DNA from: GAS188 sp963713805
GTDB lineage: Bacteria; Pseudomonadota; Alphaproteobacteria; Rhizobiales; Beijerinckiaceae
Assembly: GCA_963713805.1 (NCBI GenBank)
Contig: CAVQNF010000010.1
Coordinates: 62,001 to 126,000 of the forward strand
Reading direction: 5' to 3'
Length of the DNA: 64,000 nt
The notes under the pieces: model-generated
What the model was told of the DNA's origin: nothing
The model's input: only the letters and a program-made list of their open reading frames with translations
Databases searched by the model: none
Program-made: the position numbers and the translations under genes
Shown: in pieces, positions 38,453-49,747 of the stretch
Position numbering within the stretch: position 1 is the stretch's first letter
How the letters are laid out: every line of letters begins with the position of its first letter

Positions 38453-39528
<1,076 letters not shown>

Positions 39529-39819
39529 GGCGTCGCTTCGAGCATGATGGCCTCAAGGAGAATGGCCATCCGGCTCCGGGGCGGTGGAGCACGGATCATT
39601 CTCCAATGGGTTGCCGAAGAACTCGGGGCGCGCGCGGGATGACGCGATATGATTTCGTGGTTGCAGGAACCATGAAGTGATTTGGGACGCGCGGACCTGA
39701 CGATCTTTTGGATGGACTTTTCTCTTTGTATCGAATTGAGGATCGGATTTTAGACCCTCGTACCTTATTCCGATTCGGCGGTTTGTGTTGCAGCCGGCGC
39801 AAGGAACAGGAGCGGCGAT

Positions 39820-40380
39820 ATGGCTGAACCGGCTTGGCGCGCGGATCCCCTGACTTGGGGTCGCGGGCCTCACATGTTCGAAGTGTTCCTCGAGCCGACC
39901 TGCCCGTTTTCGGCAAGGGCGCTTTCCAAACTCGATAGCTTGCTCGATCAGGCAGGTGACGACCGCATCACCATCAAGATTTGCCTTCAGTCACAGCCCT
40001 GGCATATGTACTCGGGTGTGATCGTGCGGTGCATTCTCGCCGCCTCGACGCTCGAGCCCGGGAAGGAAGCCGCCAAGGCCGTCATGCTGGCTGTCGCCAA
40101 CCACCGCGAGGAATTCGAGTTCGAACGGCATTGCCGAGGCCCCAATCTCGACAGCACACCCAACGAGATCATTGCACGGGTCGAGGGCTACAGCGGCATC
40201 CGGCTCGCCGAGGCGTTTGCGATTCCGGATTTAGATCGTGAAATCAAATGGCACTGCCGATATGCGCGCCAGAACGGCATCCATGTGTCACCGACTTTCA
40301 TGATCGATGGGCTCTTGCAGGCTGACATGAGTAGTGGTGACGCGGTGGCGGATTGGGTGTCGGTTCTCCTGAAAAGCTGA
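39820..40380 (+). CDS. Thioredoxin-fold (DsbA/2-thiol isomerase-like) protein
   Basis: A 186-residue protein with an N-terminal strand and Cys motif (MFEVFLEPTCPFSARALSKL), a helical middle and a cis-Pro segment (GIHVSPTFMIDGLLQADMSS), which together define a DsbA-like thioredoxin fold. Only one Cys is in the active-site motif (CPFS), so it is not a standard CxxC disulfide oxidase. No signal peptide is evident. ATG 39820 follows AGGAG. It lies in the stretch bracketed by the duplicated ATPase ends; the 291 bases before it contain no gene. Confidence 0.7.
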   Translation: MAEPAWRADPLTWGRGPHMFEVFLEPTCPFSARALSKLDSLLDQAGDDRITIKICLQSQPWHMYSGVIVRCILAASTLEPGKEAAKAVMLAVANHREEFEFERHCRGPNLDSTPNEIIARVEGYSGIRLAEAFAIPDLDREIKWHCRYARQNGIHVSPTFMIDGLLQADMSSGDAVADWVSVLLKS

Positions 40381-40503
40381 ATGTGATGGGGACGACCTCA
40401 CTTAGGTTTCCGGGTCGACAACCCTAGCTTTTTCACAAGGCAATAGGGTCCGTGGTCACATCCGGACTTGGCTAGAACAGCGCCTGAGCCGGCGTGGCCG
40501 TGA

Positions 40504-40785
40504 TCATTCCGCAGGGATGAAGTCAAAATGGATTCGGCGGCCGAGCGCGGCGGCATAGCGTGTGACCAAATCCAAGCTTGGCAGATGGTGCGCGTTCTCC
40601 AAGCGGGCAACGACCGACTGCGTCGTGCCCATCCGCCTCGCGATCTCGTCTTGCGTCAGCCCAACCTCATGCCGGGCTTCGACCATGGCTCCAACCAGGG
40701 CATAAACGGGACCGAGCCGATCGTATTCCTTCCTCACCTCGGGATTTTTCAGAAGGCGTTTTCTAAGCTTCGCAAGACGGGTCAT
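40504..40785 (-). CDS. higA: XRE-family antitoxin of a HigBA module
   Basis: A 93-residue protein with a helix-turn-helix: VGLTQDEIARRMGTTQSVVA, RLENAHHLPSL. The N-terminal LRKRLLKNPEVRKEYDRLGP segment is typical of antitoxins for Gp49-like toxins. It starts at ATG 40785, overlapping the toxin stop by four bases. It neutralises the toxin and probably represses the operon through the ATAGCA-N4-TGCTAT site upstream. Confidence 0.88.
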   Translation of the reverse strand: MTRLAKLRKRLLKNPEVRKEYDRLGPVYALVGAMVEARHEVGLTQDEIARRMGTTQSVVARLENAHHLPSLDLVTRYAAALGRRIHFDFIPAE

Positions 40786-41107
40786 GATTTGATCTCCCTT
40801 GTGCGCCGCTCGGCAAGATCGAGGGCTGATTTCGGCGTCCTCTGCGTCTTCTTGACGAAGGCATGGACCACCACGACACGCCGACCAACCGTTGTCACAT
40901 AGAGGGCGCGGCCAATGCCGTCCCTACCGCCGAACCGCATCTCCCAAATCTTGCCGCGTAAATGCTTCACGTGCGGCTCTCGGATACGTTCGAGGCCGAC
41001 GGCCTCGATACGCTCGGCAAGCGCAGAAAGGCAGCTTGCATATCGCTCGGCAGGGTCGCGATTTCGACGTCCACCGTGGCATTGAGGGTTTCGACCGTCC
41101 AGACCAC
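40782..41107 (-). CDS. higB: HigB/Gp49-like RelE-superfamily toxin (one frameshift)
   Basis: An mRNA-cleaving toxin of the phage Gp49-like HigB type. From GTG 41107 it reads MVWTVETLNATVDVEIATLP with the GTG as Met. One missing base near 41015 (cttgcc for cttggcc, minus strand) changes the frame. The body continues RIREPHVKHLRGKIWEMRFG, GRALYVTTVGRRVVVVHAFV and KKTQRTPKSALDLAERR, all family signatures. Adding the base gives 109 codons. If the shift is real the toxin is dead. Confidence 0.82.
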
Positions 41108-41167
41108 GTTGAATTAATCATTCCCCAACGTCACCGCCGACCCGGCAACCCTTCGCTTCTCCATAAT

Positions 41168-41183
41168 ATAGCACAAATGCTAT
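41168..41183. promoter_or_regulatory. Probable higBA operator
   Basis: The perfect palindrome ATAGCA-CAAA-TGCTAT lies 61 bases upstream of the higB start, inside an AT-rich promoter-like stretch (TCCATAATATAGCAC). Autorepression by the antitoxin is the expected mechanism. Confidence 0.6.
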
Positions 41184-41185
41184 TG

Positions 41186-41988
41186 TCAGCAAAATAACTC
41201 GAGGCGGGACGGTGGCCATACGCCCGGCCGATCTTCAGGTGCTCGAAGGCCCGGAAGCGTAAGCGCCATCCCATCAAGCGAGCCGATCCTGATGCGCCGG
41301 TTGTGGCGGCCCTTGTTGTCGATCTTCACGATGCGGATGCGGTTTTCGCCGCGCGTCGAGGACAGATGCGTGCCGCCGCAAGCCTGCCGGTCGAGGCCCT
41401 CGATCTCGACGATGCGGATCATGCCGTCCGCCGTGGGTGGGGGCGCGACCGAGCGCGTGCGGATGAGGCCTGGCTCGCTTTGCGCCTCGCGCGAGCGGCA
41501 CATAGCTCGCGCCGACGCGCAGATCCTCCTCGATCGCCGCGTTGATCGGCGCCTCGAGCGCGCGAAGCTTCTCGTTGTCGGCGTCCGGCAGGTCGAAATC
41601 CATCCGCGCCGTGCCGTCATCATTCATCTGCACACCGGTCACCAGCGCGCCGTTGAAGCTGCGATAGACGCAGGCATTGAGGATATGCGTATAGGTGTGC
41701 ATCTGCGTCATCATCCGCCGAAACGGCACGTCGACGACGGCTTCGACGCGGCCATGGATCTCCCGCTCGTCGGCGAGCAGGACCCAGGCCGGCTCCGTCG
41801 ATATTCTCGAAACCGGTGACGGACGCTTCGCCGCCCGACCAGCGGATCACGCCGCGATCGGCAAGCTGGCCGCCCCCGCCCGGAAAGAAGGGCGAGGCGG
41901 AAAGCCGGAGCCGCCCGGGCCGGCTCTCCAGCACCTCGGTCTCGAGCGTCAACACGTCGGGATGCTCATGATAGAAGGCGCGCCGCAT
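41186..41988 (-). CDS. alaX: AlaX-type alanyl-tRNA editing protein (frameshifted)
   Basis: A free-standing editing domain that removes Ser or Gly from mischarged tRNA-Ala. Zinc-site motifs are both present: HTYTHILNA (HxxxH) and ACGGTHLSSTRG (CxxxH). The N terminus is MRRAFYHEHPDVLTLETEVL with FPGGGGQLADRG. At least two shifts (near 41790 and 41500) separate the blocks. The C terminus after IRIGSLDG is encoded on the opposite strand of the duplicated ATPase 3' end, so the original stop has probably been lost there and the tail to 41186 is foreign. Confidence 0.8.
41225..41264 (+). repeat. Direct repeat, copy 2 (orphan 3' end of an ABC ATPase gene)
   Basis: Begins CGGCCGATCTTCAGGTGCTC; translated in frame it gives RPADLQVLEGPEA and a stop, matching the ATPase C terminus PADLQMLEGAEA. 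No ATPase coding sequence precedes it, so it is a remnant left by duplication or insertion. Confidence 0.7.
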
Positions 41989-42254
41989 GTTCCCTTGCTC
42001 CTTGGCCGAACCTGCCTCCTATGAGGCAAGCCGTATTGGCGAAAATTGAGGCGGGGAAACGAAAAGCCATCGCGAAACCGCCCGATCGCGCCTTCGCAGG
42101 TCGCTCCCATGGGCAATTTGGCGGAAGCTGGCGCACCGTCCCCCGCTTCGGCTTTTGCCTCGGGCGGCACTTCCATCTAGGATCGGGCGCGGAACCAGGG
42201 GCGGGCAGCGCCGGAGCGCCCTTCTCCGCGATGGTCACCCGCCTGTCCCCAGCC

Positions 42255-42304
42255 GAGCATGATGCGGCTCGCAAAAACCATTTCCCTTTTCGCCGATCAT
42301 GCTC
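42255..42304. repeat. RIME-like palindromic element
   Basis: Terminal inverted repeats GAGCATGAT and ATCATGCTC bound a 50-base element with GCAAAAACCATTTCCCTTTT inside. Elements of this design are abundant in Rhizobiales intergenic regions (general knowledge). It lies in the 341-base alaX-gcdH divergent spacer; the rest of that spacer (41989-42254, 42305-42329) has no gene, only the GAGGAGG ribosome site of gcdH at its end. Confidence 0.65.
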
Positions 42305-42329
42305 TAGCCGATCGCGAGAGGAGGCCAGC

Positions 42330-43549
42330 ATGAGCCTGACGCAAGCCAAGCTCGCCGCGCCGCAGGGCGAGGCCCGTTTCGATTGGTCCGACCCGTTCGA
42401 GCTCGAGCACCAGCTCAGCGAGGATGAGCGCATGGTGCGCGACACGGCGCGCGATTACGCGCAGGGCAAGCTTTTGCCGCGCGTCACCTCCGCCTATCTC
42501 GAGGAACGCTTCGACCGCGAGATCATGAACGAGATGGGCGCGCTCGGCCTTCTCGGCTCGACCCTCCCGGAGGCCTATGGCGGCGCGGCCTTGGGCTATG
42601 TCTCCTACGGGCTCGCGGCGCGCGAGGTGGAGCGGGTCGATTCCGGCTACCGCTCGGCGATGAGCGTGCAATCCTCGCTCGTCATGTATCCGATCTACGC
42701 CTATGGGGATGAGAGCCAGCGCAAGAAATACCTGCCGAAGCTCGCGACCGGCGAATGGGTCGGCTGCTTCGGCCTGACCGAGCCCGAAGCCGGCTCCGAT
42801 CCGGGCTCGATGCGCGCACAGGCCGAAAGGATTTCGGGCGGCTATCGCCTGACCGGCTCGAAGATGTGGATCACCAATGCGCCGATCGCCGATGTCGCCG
42901 TCGTCTGGGCGAAGTCGGCCGCGCATGAGGGCAAGATCCGCGGCTTCGTCCTCGAGCGCGGCATGAAGGGTCTCTCGACGCCGAAGATCGAGAAGAAGCT
43001 GTCGCTGCGCGCCTCCGTCACCGGGCGAGGTGGTGATGGAGGGCGTCGAGGTGCCCGAAGACAATCTGCTGCCGAATGTGTCGGGGCTCAAAGGGCCCGT
43101 TCGGCTGCCTCAACCGGGCGCGCTACGGCATCGCCTGGGGCTCGATGGGCGCGGCCGAGGCCTGTTTTCACGCGGCGCGCGACTACACCTTGAACCGCAA
43201 GCAATTCGGCCGGCCGCTCGCCGCCAATCAGCTCGTCCAGAAGAAGCTCGCCGACATGCAGACCGAGATTTCGCTCGGCCTGCAGGCCGCGCTCAGGGCC
43301 GGCCGGCTGTTCGACGAGGGCAAGCTTTCGCCGGAGACGATCTCGCTGATCAAGCGCAACAATTGCGGCAAGGCGCTCGACATCGCCCGCGCGGCGCGCG
43401 ACATGCACGGCGGCAACGGCATCTCGGCGGAGTTCCACGTCATGCGCCACCTCACCAATCTCGAGACGGTGAACACCTATGAGGGCGCCCATGACGTGCA
43501 CGCGCTGATCCTCGGGCGTGCCATCACCGGAATACAGGCTTTCTCGTAA
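42330..43549 (+). CDS. gcdH: Glutaryl-CoA dehydrogenase (two frameshifts)
   Basis: A flavin acyl-CoA dehydrogenase of 405 residues; GcdH oxidises and decarboxylates glutaryl-CoA to crotonyl-CoA in lysine and tryptophan breakdown. Motifs are CFGLTEPEAGSDPGSM, TGSKMWITNAPIADV, RKQFGRPLAANQLVQ, and the catalytic Glu in NTYEGAHDVHALILGRAITG. Extra Gs near 43026 (accgggcgag) and 43098 (gggcccgttc) break it; 1220 minus two is 406 codons. ATG 42330 follows GAGGAGG. It is one base from the next gene. Confidence 0.9.
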
Positions 43550-43550
43550 G

Positions 43551-45320
43551 ATGAACCAAGATCCAGGCAAGATGCAGCAGGGCGTTCCCGCGGCCAAGTT
43601 CCCGCAGGCAGTTCTAGCGGGCCAAGTTCTAGCGGGCCAAGTGCGATTCCCGCGCACCGGCGGCCAAATCCTCGTCGACCAGCTCCTCGTCCAGGGCGTC
43701 GACCGCGCGACCTGCGTGCCCGGCGAGAGCTATCTCGCGGTTCTCGACGCGCTGCACGACGCCGCGATCGACGTGCTCGTCTGCCGCCAGGAGGGCGGCG
43801 CCGCGATGATGGCCGACGCCTACGCAAGGCTCACCGGCCGGCCCGGCATCTGCTTCGTCACGCGCGGACCGGGCGCCTCGAACGCCGCGCCGGGCATTCA
43901 CATCGCCATGCAGGATTCCTCCCCGCTGATCGTCTTCGTCGGCCAGGTCGAGCGCGGCATGCGCGAGCGCGAGGCCTTCCAGGAGCTCGACTACAAGGCC
44001 GTGTTCGGCACCATGGCCAAATGGGCCGTCGAGATCGATGCGGCCGCGCGCATTCCGGAGATCGTGGCGCGCGCCTTCCGGGTCGCGACGCAAGGGCGGC
44101 CCGGGCCCGGTCGTGGTCTCGCTTCCCGAGGACGTGCTGACCGAGATGGCGACGGTCGCGGACGCGCCGCGCGTCGAGCCGGCGCAGGCCTCTCCGGGCG
44201 AAGCCGAGATGGCGAAGCTCCAGGCGCTTCTCGCCTCGGCCGAGCGGCCGCTCGTCATCCTCGGCGGCTCGCGCTGGTCGCAAGAGGCGCATGACGCTTT
44301 CGTGCGCTTTGCCGAGCGCTTCGACCTGCCGGTGACGACGAGCTTTCGCCGCTCCTCGCTCTTCCCCGCCGACCATGCAAACTACGTCGGCGATCTCGGC
44401 GTCGGACCGAATCCGAAGCTCGTCCAGCGCGTCAAGGAAGCCGATCTCGTGCTCCTCGTCGGCGGACGTTTTTCCGAGCAGCAATCCTCCGCCTACACGC
44501 TTCTCGACGTGCCCGTGCCGAAGCAGAAGCTCGTGCATGTCTATCCCGACATCGGCGAGCTCGGGCGCGTCTATCAGCCGGTGCTCGCGATCAACGCGAC
44601 GCCCGCCACCTTCACGACGGCGCTTCACGGCCTCGCGACGCCGAACCGGCTCGCCTGGCGCGAACGCACGCAAGGCGGCGCGCGCCGAATATCTCGAATG
44701 GACCGGCAAGCCGCGCGCCTTGCCGGGCGCCTTCCAGCTCGGCGAGGCGATGGTCTGGCTGCGCGAGCGCTTGCCGCCCGATGCCATCGTCGACGAACGG
44801 CGCCGGCAATTACGCGACCTGGGTGCATCGCTACTTCCGCTTCCGCCGCTTCGGCACGCAGCTCGCCCCGACCTCGGGCTCGATGGGCTTCGGCACGCCC
44901 GCGGCCGTGATGGCGAAGCGCCAATGCCCGGACCGGATCGTCGTCGCCTTCGCGGGCGACGGCTGCTTCCTGATGAACGGCCAGGAATTCGCGACGGCCG
45001 TGCAATATGATCTGCCGATCATCGTCGTCATCGTCGACAACGGCATGTACGGCACGATCCGCATGCATCAGGAACTGCACTACCCGCGGCGCATCTCCGC
45101 CACCGCGCTCAAGAACCCCGATTTCGCGGCCTATGCCAGGGCGTTCGGCGGCCATGGCGAGCGCGTGGAGCGCACCGAGGATTTCGCGCCGGCCTTCGAG
45201 CGGGCGCTCGCCTCGAGCAAGCCGTCGATCCTGCATTGCCTCATCGATGCCGAGGCTTTGACGCCGACGCGCACGCTCTCCGAGATCAGGGCGGCGGGCG
45301 AGAAGGCAGCCGCCGGATAG
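43551..45320 (+). CDS. Thiamine-diphosphate enzyme, acetolactate-synthase-like (three frameshifts)
   Basis: A ThDP-dependent enzyme of 589 residues with the usual three domains: PYR (CVPGESYLAVLDALHDAAID, VCRQEGGAAMMADAYARLTG with catalytic Glu region), a central Rossmann domain (LVILGGSRWSQEAHDAF) and PP with GDGCFLMNGQEFATAVQYDL. Extra bases near 44105, 44673 and 44785 split it; 1770 bases remain divisible by three. Substrate is unclear: acetolactate synthase, oxalyl-CoA decarboxylase and glyoxylate carboligase all look alike at this level. A 15-base tandem duplication (43611-43640, GTTCTAGCGGGCCAA twice) encodes VLAGQ repeats near the N terminus. Confidence 0.8.
43611..43640 (+). repeat. 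15-bp tandem duplication in the ThDP enzyme gene
   Basis: GTTCTAGCGGGCCAA occurs twice without a gap, adding five codons in frame near residue 24 of the protein. Confidence 0.9.
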
Positions 45321-45355
45321 GCCTTCCCGAAACATCTACGGAGGATTACCGAGAC

Positions 45356-45810
45356 ATGCTGGAGGTCGAAAGGCCGGCCGACATGGCCGCCCATGCGGGC
45401 AAGGAGCTCGGCACGAGCGAATGGGTGACGGTCGACCAGGCGATGATCGATCGCTTCGCCGAGGCGACCGGCGATCATCAATGGATTCATGTCGATGTCG
45501 GCGCGCCAAGCGCGAGATGCCGGGCGGCAAGACCATCGCGCATGGCTATCTCACCTTGTCGCTCATCCCCCGGCTCTCGCAAGGCATCTGGCGGATCGCC
45601 AAGCGCTCACGCGGCATCAATTACGGCTCGAACAAGATCCGCTTCCTCAACCCCGTGACTGCCGGCAGCCGGGTCAGGCTCGTCCAGACCCTCAAGGCGG
45701 CCGAGCCGATCGAGGGCGGCCAGAGGCTGATCTTCGAGGCCAAGGTCGAGATCGAAGGCGAGACGCGCCCGGCGCTGATCGCGGAGACCATCGCGCTCGT
45801 TTTTGATTGA
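45356..45810 (+). CDS. MaoC-family (R)-specific enoyl-CoA hydratase (one frameshift)
   Basis: A hot-dog-fold hydratase of about 151 residues. The active-site Asp/His pair is in FAEATGDHQWIHVD and the following GGKTIAHGYLTLSLIP is the family signature. One missing base near 45503 (gtcggcgcgcc for gtcgagcgcgcc) breaks the frame. ATG 45356 follows ACGGAGG. In PHA-making bacteria such enzymes can supply (R)-hydroxyacyl-CoA, but its position after gcdH and the ThDP enzyme suggests a catabolic role. Confidence 0.85.
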
Positions 45811-46565
45811 AGCGGCGATGAAGCCGCGCCGGCGGGCGTTCAAATCTGAATTTTACAGCCACGTCGAAACGGCGTCATTCCTGTTCTTTTAGCTGTGCGC
45901 GTGGCTGGAAATGCGGCCAGATCAGTAGCTGGCTATACTAGATTGCCGCGCCAAGCGATATTCGGCGTAACTCTATCACCGCCGGTTCGGCGTGACATGA
46001 AATTCGACCCCCGCCTGTTTCTGTAAATACCCGATGACACCGAAGAGATTACGCGCTGACAGAGGTCATAAAAATGGCGGCATAGATTTGGTGATTTTTC
46101 GTGCAGCTGATCATTGCTCATCTTCCTTATTCGCGCGCAACTGAGAACACGCACTTGACGCTCGGCTCACCCATTTTGGACTTTCCTGCCCATCTTCCAT
46201 CACTTACCAAACAGCGCGAACGGATTCTCAATGGGCTGCATCGCGGCAGGGACCGCATTCTCAATCGCGAGATGCGCAAGGCTGCCGCCTGGCAATGAGA
46301 ATTTTGACGTAGTCACGCAAAATCCCCTTTCCGGATCGATCTACGGGGAAGGGCCACTTAGATCACTTCTCAGGGGAGGCGTGGCACAGGCGTTACCGCC
46401 AACTCGGTGCCTCATCAGCTCGTTGGAGTGGCGCGTTTCGGGACAAGGCTCAACGGCTGCGCCGATGTAAACCCTCTGCGGTCCATGGTGCCATGCCGGA
46501 TATCGTGTACGAAAGACGCCCTACCGCCCTTGCGACGCCGCCATCACCTCGCCTACATCCCGCCC
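45811..46565. other. 755-bp stretch without a supportable gene
   Basis: This spacer is AT-richer than its surroundings. A weak frame at 46101-46298 (starts MQLIIAHLPYSRATENTHLT) has no recognised relatives or ribosome site. I find no tRNA, IS end or clear terminator. It looks like decayed accessory DNA between MaoC and uvrC. Confidence 0.4.
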
Positions 46566-48788
46566 ATGAGCGGTGGTGAAGACCTCCCCCCTGTCGAGAA
46601 CGAGCCCGAGGACGTCGAGGAAGCGCCCGTGCTTGCTCGACCCTGCGGAGGCCGAAGCCGAAAGCGAAGCCCCGGCTGAAGGCATGGGCGGCGCCGGCGC
46701 GGCGGTCATCCGCCGCCAGTTGAAGAGCGCGCCCAATGCGCCCGGCGTCTACCGCATGATCGCGGCGAATGGCGACGTGCTCTATGTCGGCAAGGCGCGC
46801 AACATCCGCGCCCGCGTCGCGGCGTACGCGCGCGGCCAGGCGCATACGAACCGCATCGCCCGCATGATCGCCGAGACGGCCGCGATGGAGTTCGTCACCA
46901 CCGGCACGGAGACCGAGGCGCTCCTGCTCGAGGCCAATCTCATCAAGCAGCTGAAGCCGCGCTACAACGTGCTGCTGCGCGACGACAAGTCCTTCCCCTA
47001 TATCCTGGTCACCAAGGATCATGTGTCGCCGCAGATCACCAAGCACCGCGGCGCCCGCAATCGGCCCGGCGATTATTACGGCCCCTTCGCCAGCGTCTGG
47101 GCCGTGAACCGCACCTTGAACGCCTTGCAGCGCGCCTTCCTTCTGCGGTCGTGCTCGGATTCCTTCTACGAGAATCGCACGCGGCCTTGCCTCCTGTTCC
47201 AGATCAAGCGCTGCGCCGGGCCTTGCACGGGCGAGGTGTCCCACACCGCCTATGCGGCAGCTCGTCGCCGAGGCCCGCGATTTCCTTTCCGGGCAAGAGC
47301 CGCGCCGTGCGCGCGCGTCTCGGCGCCGAGATGCAGCAGGCCTCCGACGCGCTCGAATTCGAGCGCGCGGCGCGCTGCGCGACCGTATCGCGGCGCTCTC
47401 CGCCATCCAGGCGAGCCAGGACATCAACCCGCAATCGACCGAGGAGGCCGATGTCTTCGCGCTCGCCCGCCAGGCCGGTCATGTCTGCGTCGAGGCCTTC
47501 TTCTTCCGCAATTTCCAGAACTGGGGCAACCGCGCCTATTTCCCGAAGGCCGATCCATCCTTGCCGGATGCCGAGGTGCTCGGCGCTTTCCTGGCCCAAT
47601 TCTACGACGACAAGCCGACGCCGAAGCTCATCTTGCTGTCCCACGAGATCGAGGAGCAGGAGCTGCTGCGCGAGGCGCTCTCGGCGCGCGCGGGCGCGCG
47701 CCTCGAGATCATCGCGCCGAAGCGCGGCGAGAAGCGCGATCTCGTGGCGCATGCTTCACGCAACGCGGCGGAGGCGCTGGCGCGCCGGCTCGCCGACACC
47801 TCCTCGCAGGAGAAGCTGCTGGCGGCCGCCGGCGCCGCCTTCGGACTCGACGATGGCGCCGCGCCGCGTCGAGGTCTACGACAATTCCCACATCATGGGG
47901 ACGAATGCGATCGGCGCCATGATCGTCGCCGGTCCGCAAGGCTTCATGAAGACGCATTACCGCACCTTCAACATCAAATCGGAAGAGCTCACGCCGGGCG
48001 ACGATTACGGCATGATGCGCGAGGTGCTGAAGCGGCGCTTCACCCGGCTGGTGAAGGAGAACCCGAGGGGCGCCGCGGCACCTCCCGCGCCGGACGAAGC
48101 TTCGGCTTCGCTGGAAGCCGCGCCGACGGCGACACCGACGTTGGGCGCCGAGGGCCCCCCATTCGACGCTGCCGATCTCCCCCCGCGCCCCCTCGATCCG
48201 CCACCCACTCAATTTTCCCGAAGGCGCCTTGGAGCCGATGATTCGGCGGTCTATGCGACGCAGGTGACGGCGGTCTCTTCGGCTTCGGCGACCGCGGCGA
48301 CTTCGCCGACGCCTGCCGATCCGGATGCCTTTCCGGCTTGGCCCGACCTCGTCATCATCGACGGGGGCAGGGGCCAGTTGCAGGCGGCGCTCGAGACCTT
48401 GGCCGAAGTCGGCGCCGCCGATGTGCCCGTCGTCGCGATCGCCAAGGGGCCGGATCGCAATGCGGGCCGTGAAACCTTCCATGTGCCGGGGCGCGAGGCG
48501 TTCCGGCTCGAGCCTCGCGATCCGGCGCTCTATTTCATGCAGCGCCTGCGCGACGAGGCGCATCGTTTCGCCATCGGCACGCACCGCGCCAAGCGCTCGC
48601 GCGAGCTGGTGAAGAGCCCGCTCGACGAGATCGGCGGCGTCGGGCCGCGCCGCAAGCGGGCGCTGCTCTTGCATTTCGGAACCGTCAAGGCGATCGAGCG
48701 CGCTTCGCTCGACGATCTCGCGCATACGCCCGGCGTCAACGAAGCGACCGCGAAGGCGGTCTACGGCTTTTTCCACCCGCAAGCCTGA
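46566..48788 (+). CDS. uvrC: UvrABC excinuclease subunit C (five frameshifts) with a long insertion
   Basis: UvrC makes both incisions in nucleotide excision repair. The N-terminal GIY-YIG domain is clear (APGVYRMIAANGDVLYVGKA, NIRARV), then a Cys-rich linker region, the UVR motif, the RNase-H-like domain (EVYDNSHIMGTNAIGAMIV, DLVIIDGGRGQLQAALE) and the tandem HhH domain (LDEIGGVGPRRKRALLLHFG). Between KRRFTRLVKE and PDLVIIDGG lies an extra Pro/Ala-rich stretch of about 95 residues. Shifts occur near 46632, 47257, 47297, 47376 and 47868. ATG 46566 is chosen; the conserved region starts 55 residues later. Confidence 0.9.
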
Positions 48789-49036
48789 AGGGCGTTCTAG
48801 GCATGAGCGTCGGTGATCTGACCAGGCTCATCCCTGGCATGCCCTCAAGAGAGGCCGGATGCCGAAGCTCGGAGCGCGAGATCGGCTCCGAGCTTCGTCG
48901 GGCGGCCTTCTCGCCTCACCGAGTCTCGTTTATGTGATCGGTGCCCGCTTGCGCGCGCGCGTGCTCGCTGTAGGACGGCACGGCCGCCTTCGTGGCGCAT
49001 CGGCAGACACCGCTGCAAAGCCAATCGAGGACCGAC

Positions 49037-49747
49037 ATGATCACGCTTTATGGAATGACGAGCCCGAATGTGGTGAAGGTCATCATCGCGCTCGAGGAGC
49101 TTGGACTCCCGCACCAGCTCAAGACGGTCGATGTTTTCAGCGGGCAGCAATTCGAAGCCGACTTCGTCAAGCTCAACCCGAATGCCAAAGTGCCGGTGAT
49201 CGTCGATTCCGATGGGCCTGGCGGCAAGCCCTATACGGTTTTCGAATCGGGCGCGATCCTCCTTTATCTCGCCGAGAAGACCGGCAAGCTCCTGCCGACG
49301 GAGGGGGCGGCGCGCTACGACATCATTCAATGGCTGATGGTGCAGCTCACGGGCGTCGGCCCGATGTTCGGCCAGTTCGTGCATTTCTTCCGCTTCGCGC
49401 CGCAGGGCAACGATTACTCGGTGAGCCGCTACCGCACCCAGGTCAAGCGCGTCTGCGAGGTGCTCGAGGGCCGGCTCGCCGCAGGCCCCTTTCTCGGCGG
49501 CGCCGAATATTCGATCGCCGATGTCGCGACCTTCCCCTGGGCGCGCAATCTCAAGATGCTGCTCGGCGAAGGCGCGAACGCCTACCCGAAGACTCTCGCC
49601 TGGGTGGAAAAGATCGAGAAGCGTCCGCCTGTCGCGCGCGCGCTCGCCGTGGTCGAGAAGATGCGCGAGACGCTCACGCCCTTCGACAAGGCGAAGCCCG
49701 AATTGCTCGACAAGGTCTTCGGACGCGGCCAGCACGCCCTGGCGTAA
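49037..49747 (+). CDS. Glutathione S-transferase family protein
   Basis: A 236-residue GST of the Nu/YfcG type: MITLYGMTSPNVVKVIIALE, the glutathione loop NPNAKVPVIVDSDGPGG, FESGAILLYLAEKTGKLLP, and an all-helical C-terminal half with SIADVATFPWARNL. These bacterial enzymes often act as disulfide reductases with glutathione. The frame is intact from ATG 49037. The preceding 248 bases carry no gene. Its 3' end is overlapped on the other strand by the next frame. Confidence 0.85.
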   Translation: MITLYGMTSPNVVKVIIALEELGLPHQLKTVDVFSGQQFEADFVKLNPNAKVPVIVDSDGPGGKPYTVFESGAILLYLAEKTGKLLPTEGAARYDIIQWLMVQLTGVGPMFGQFVHFFRFAPQGNDYSVSRYRTQVKRVCEVLEGRLAAGPFLGGAEYSIADVATFPWARNLKMLLGEGANAYPKTLAWVEKIEKRPPVARALAVVEKMRETLTPFDKAKPELLDKVFGRGQHALA

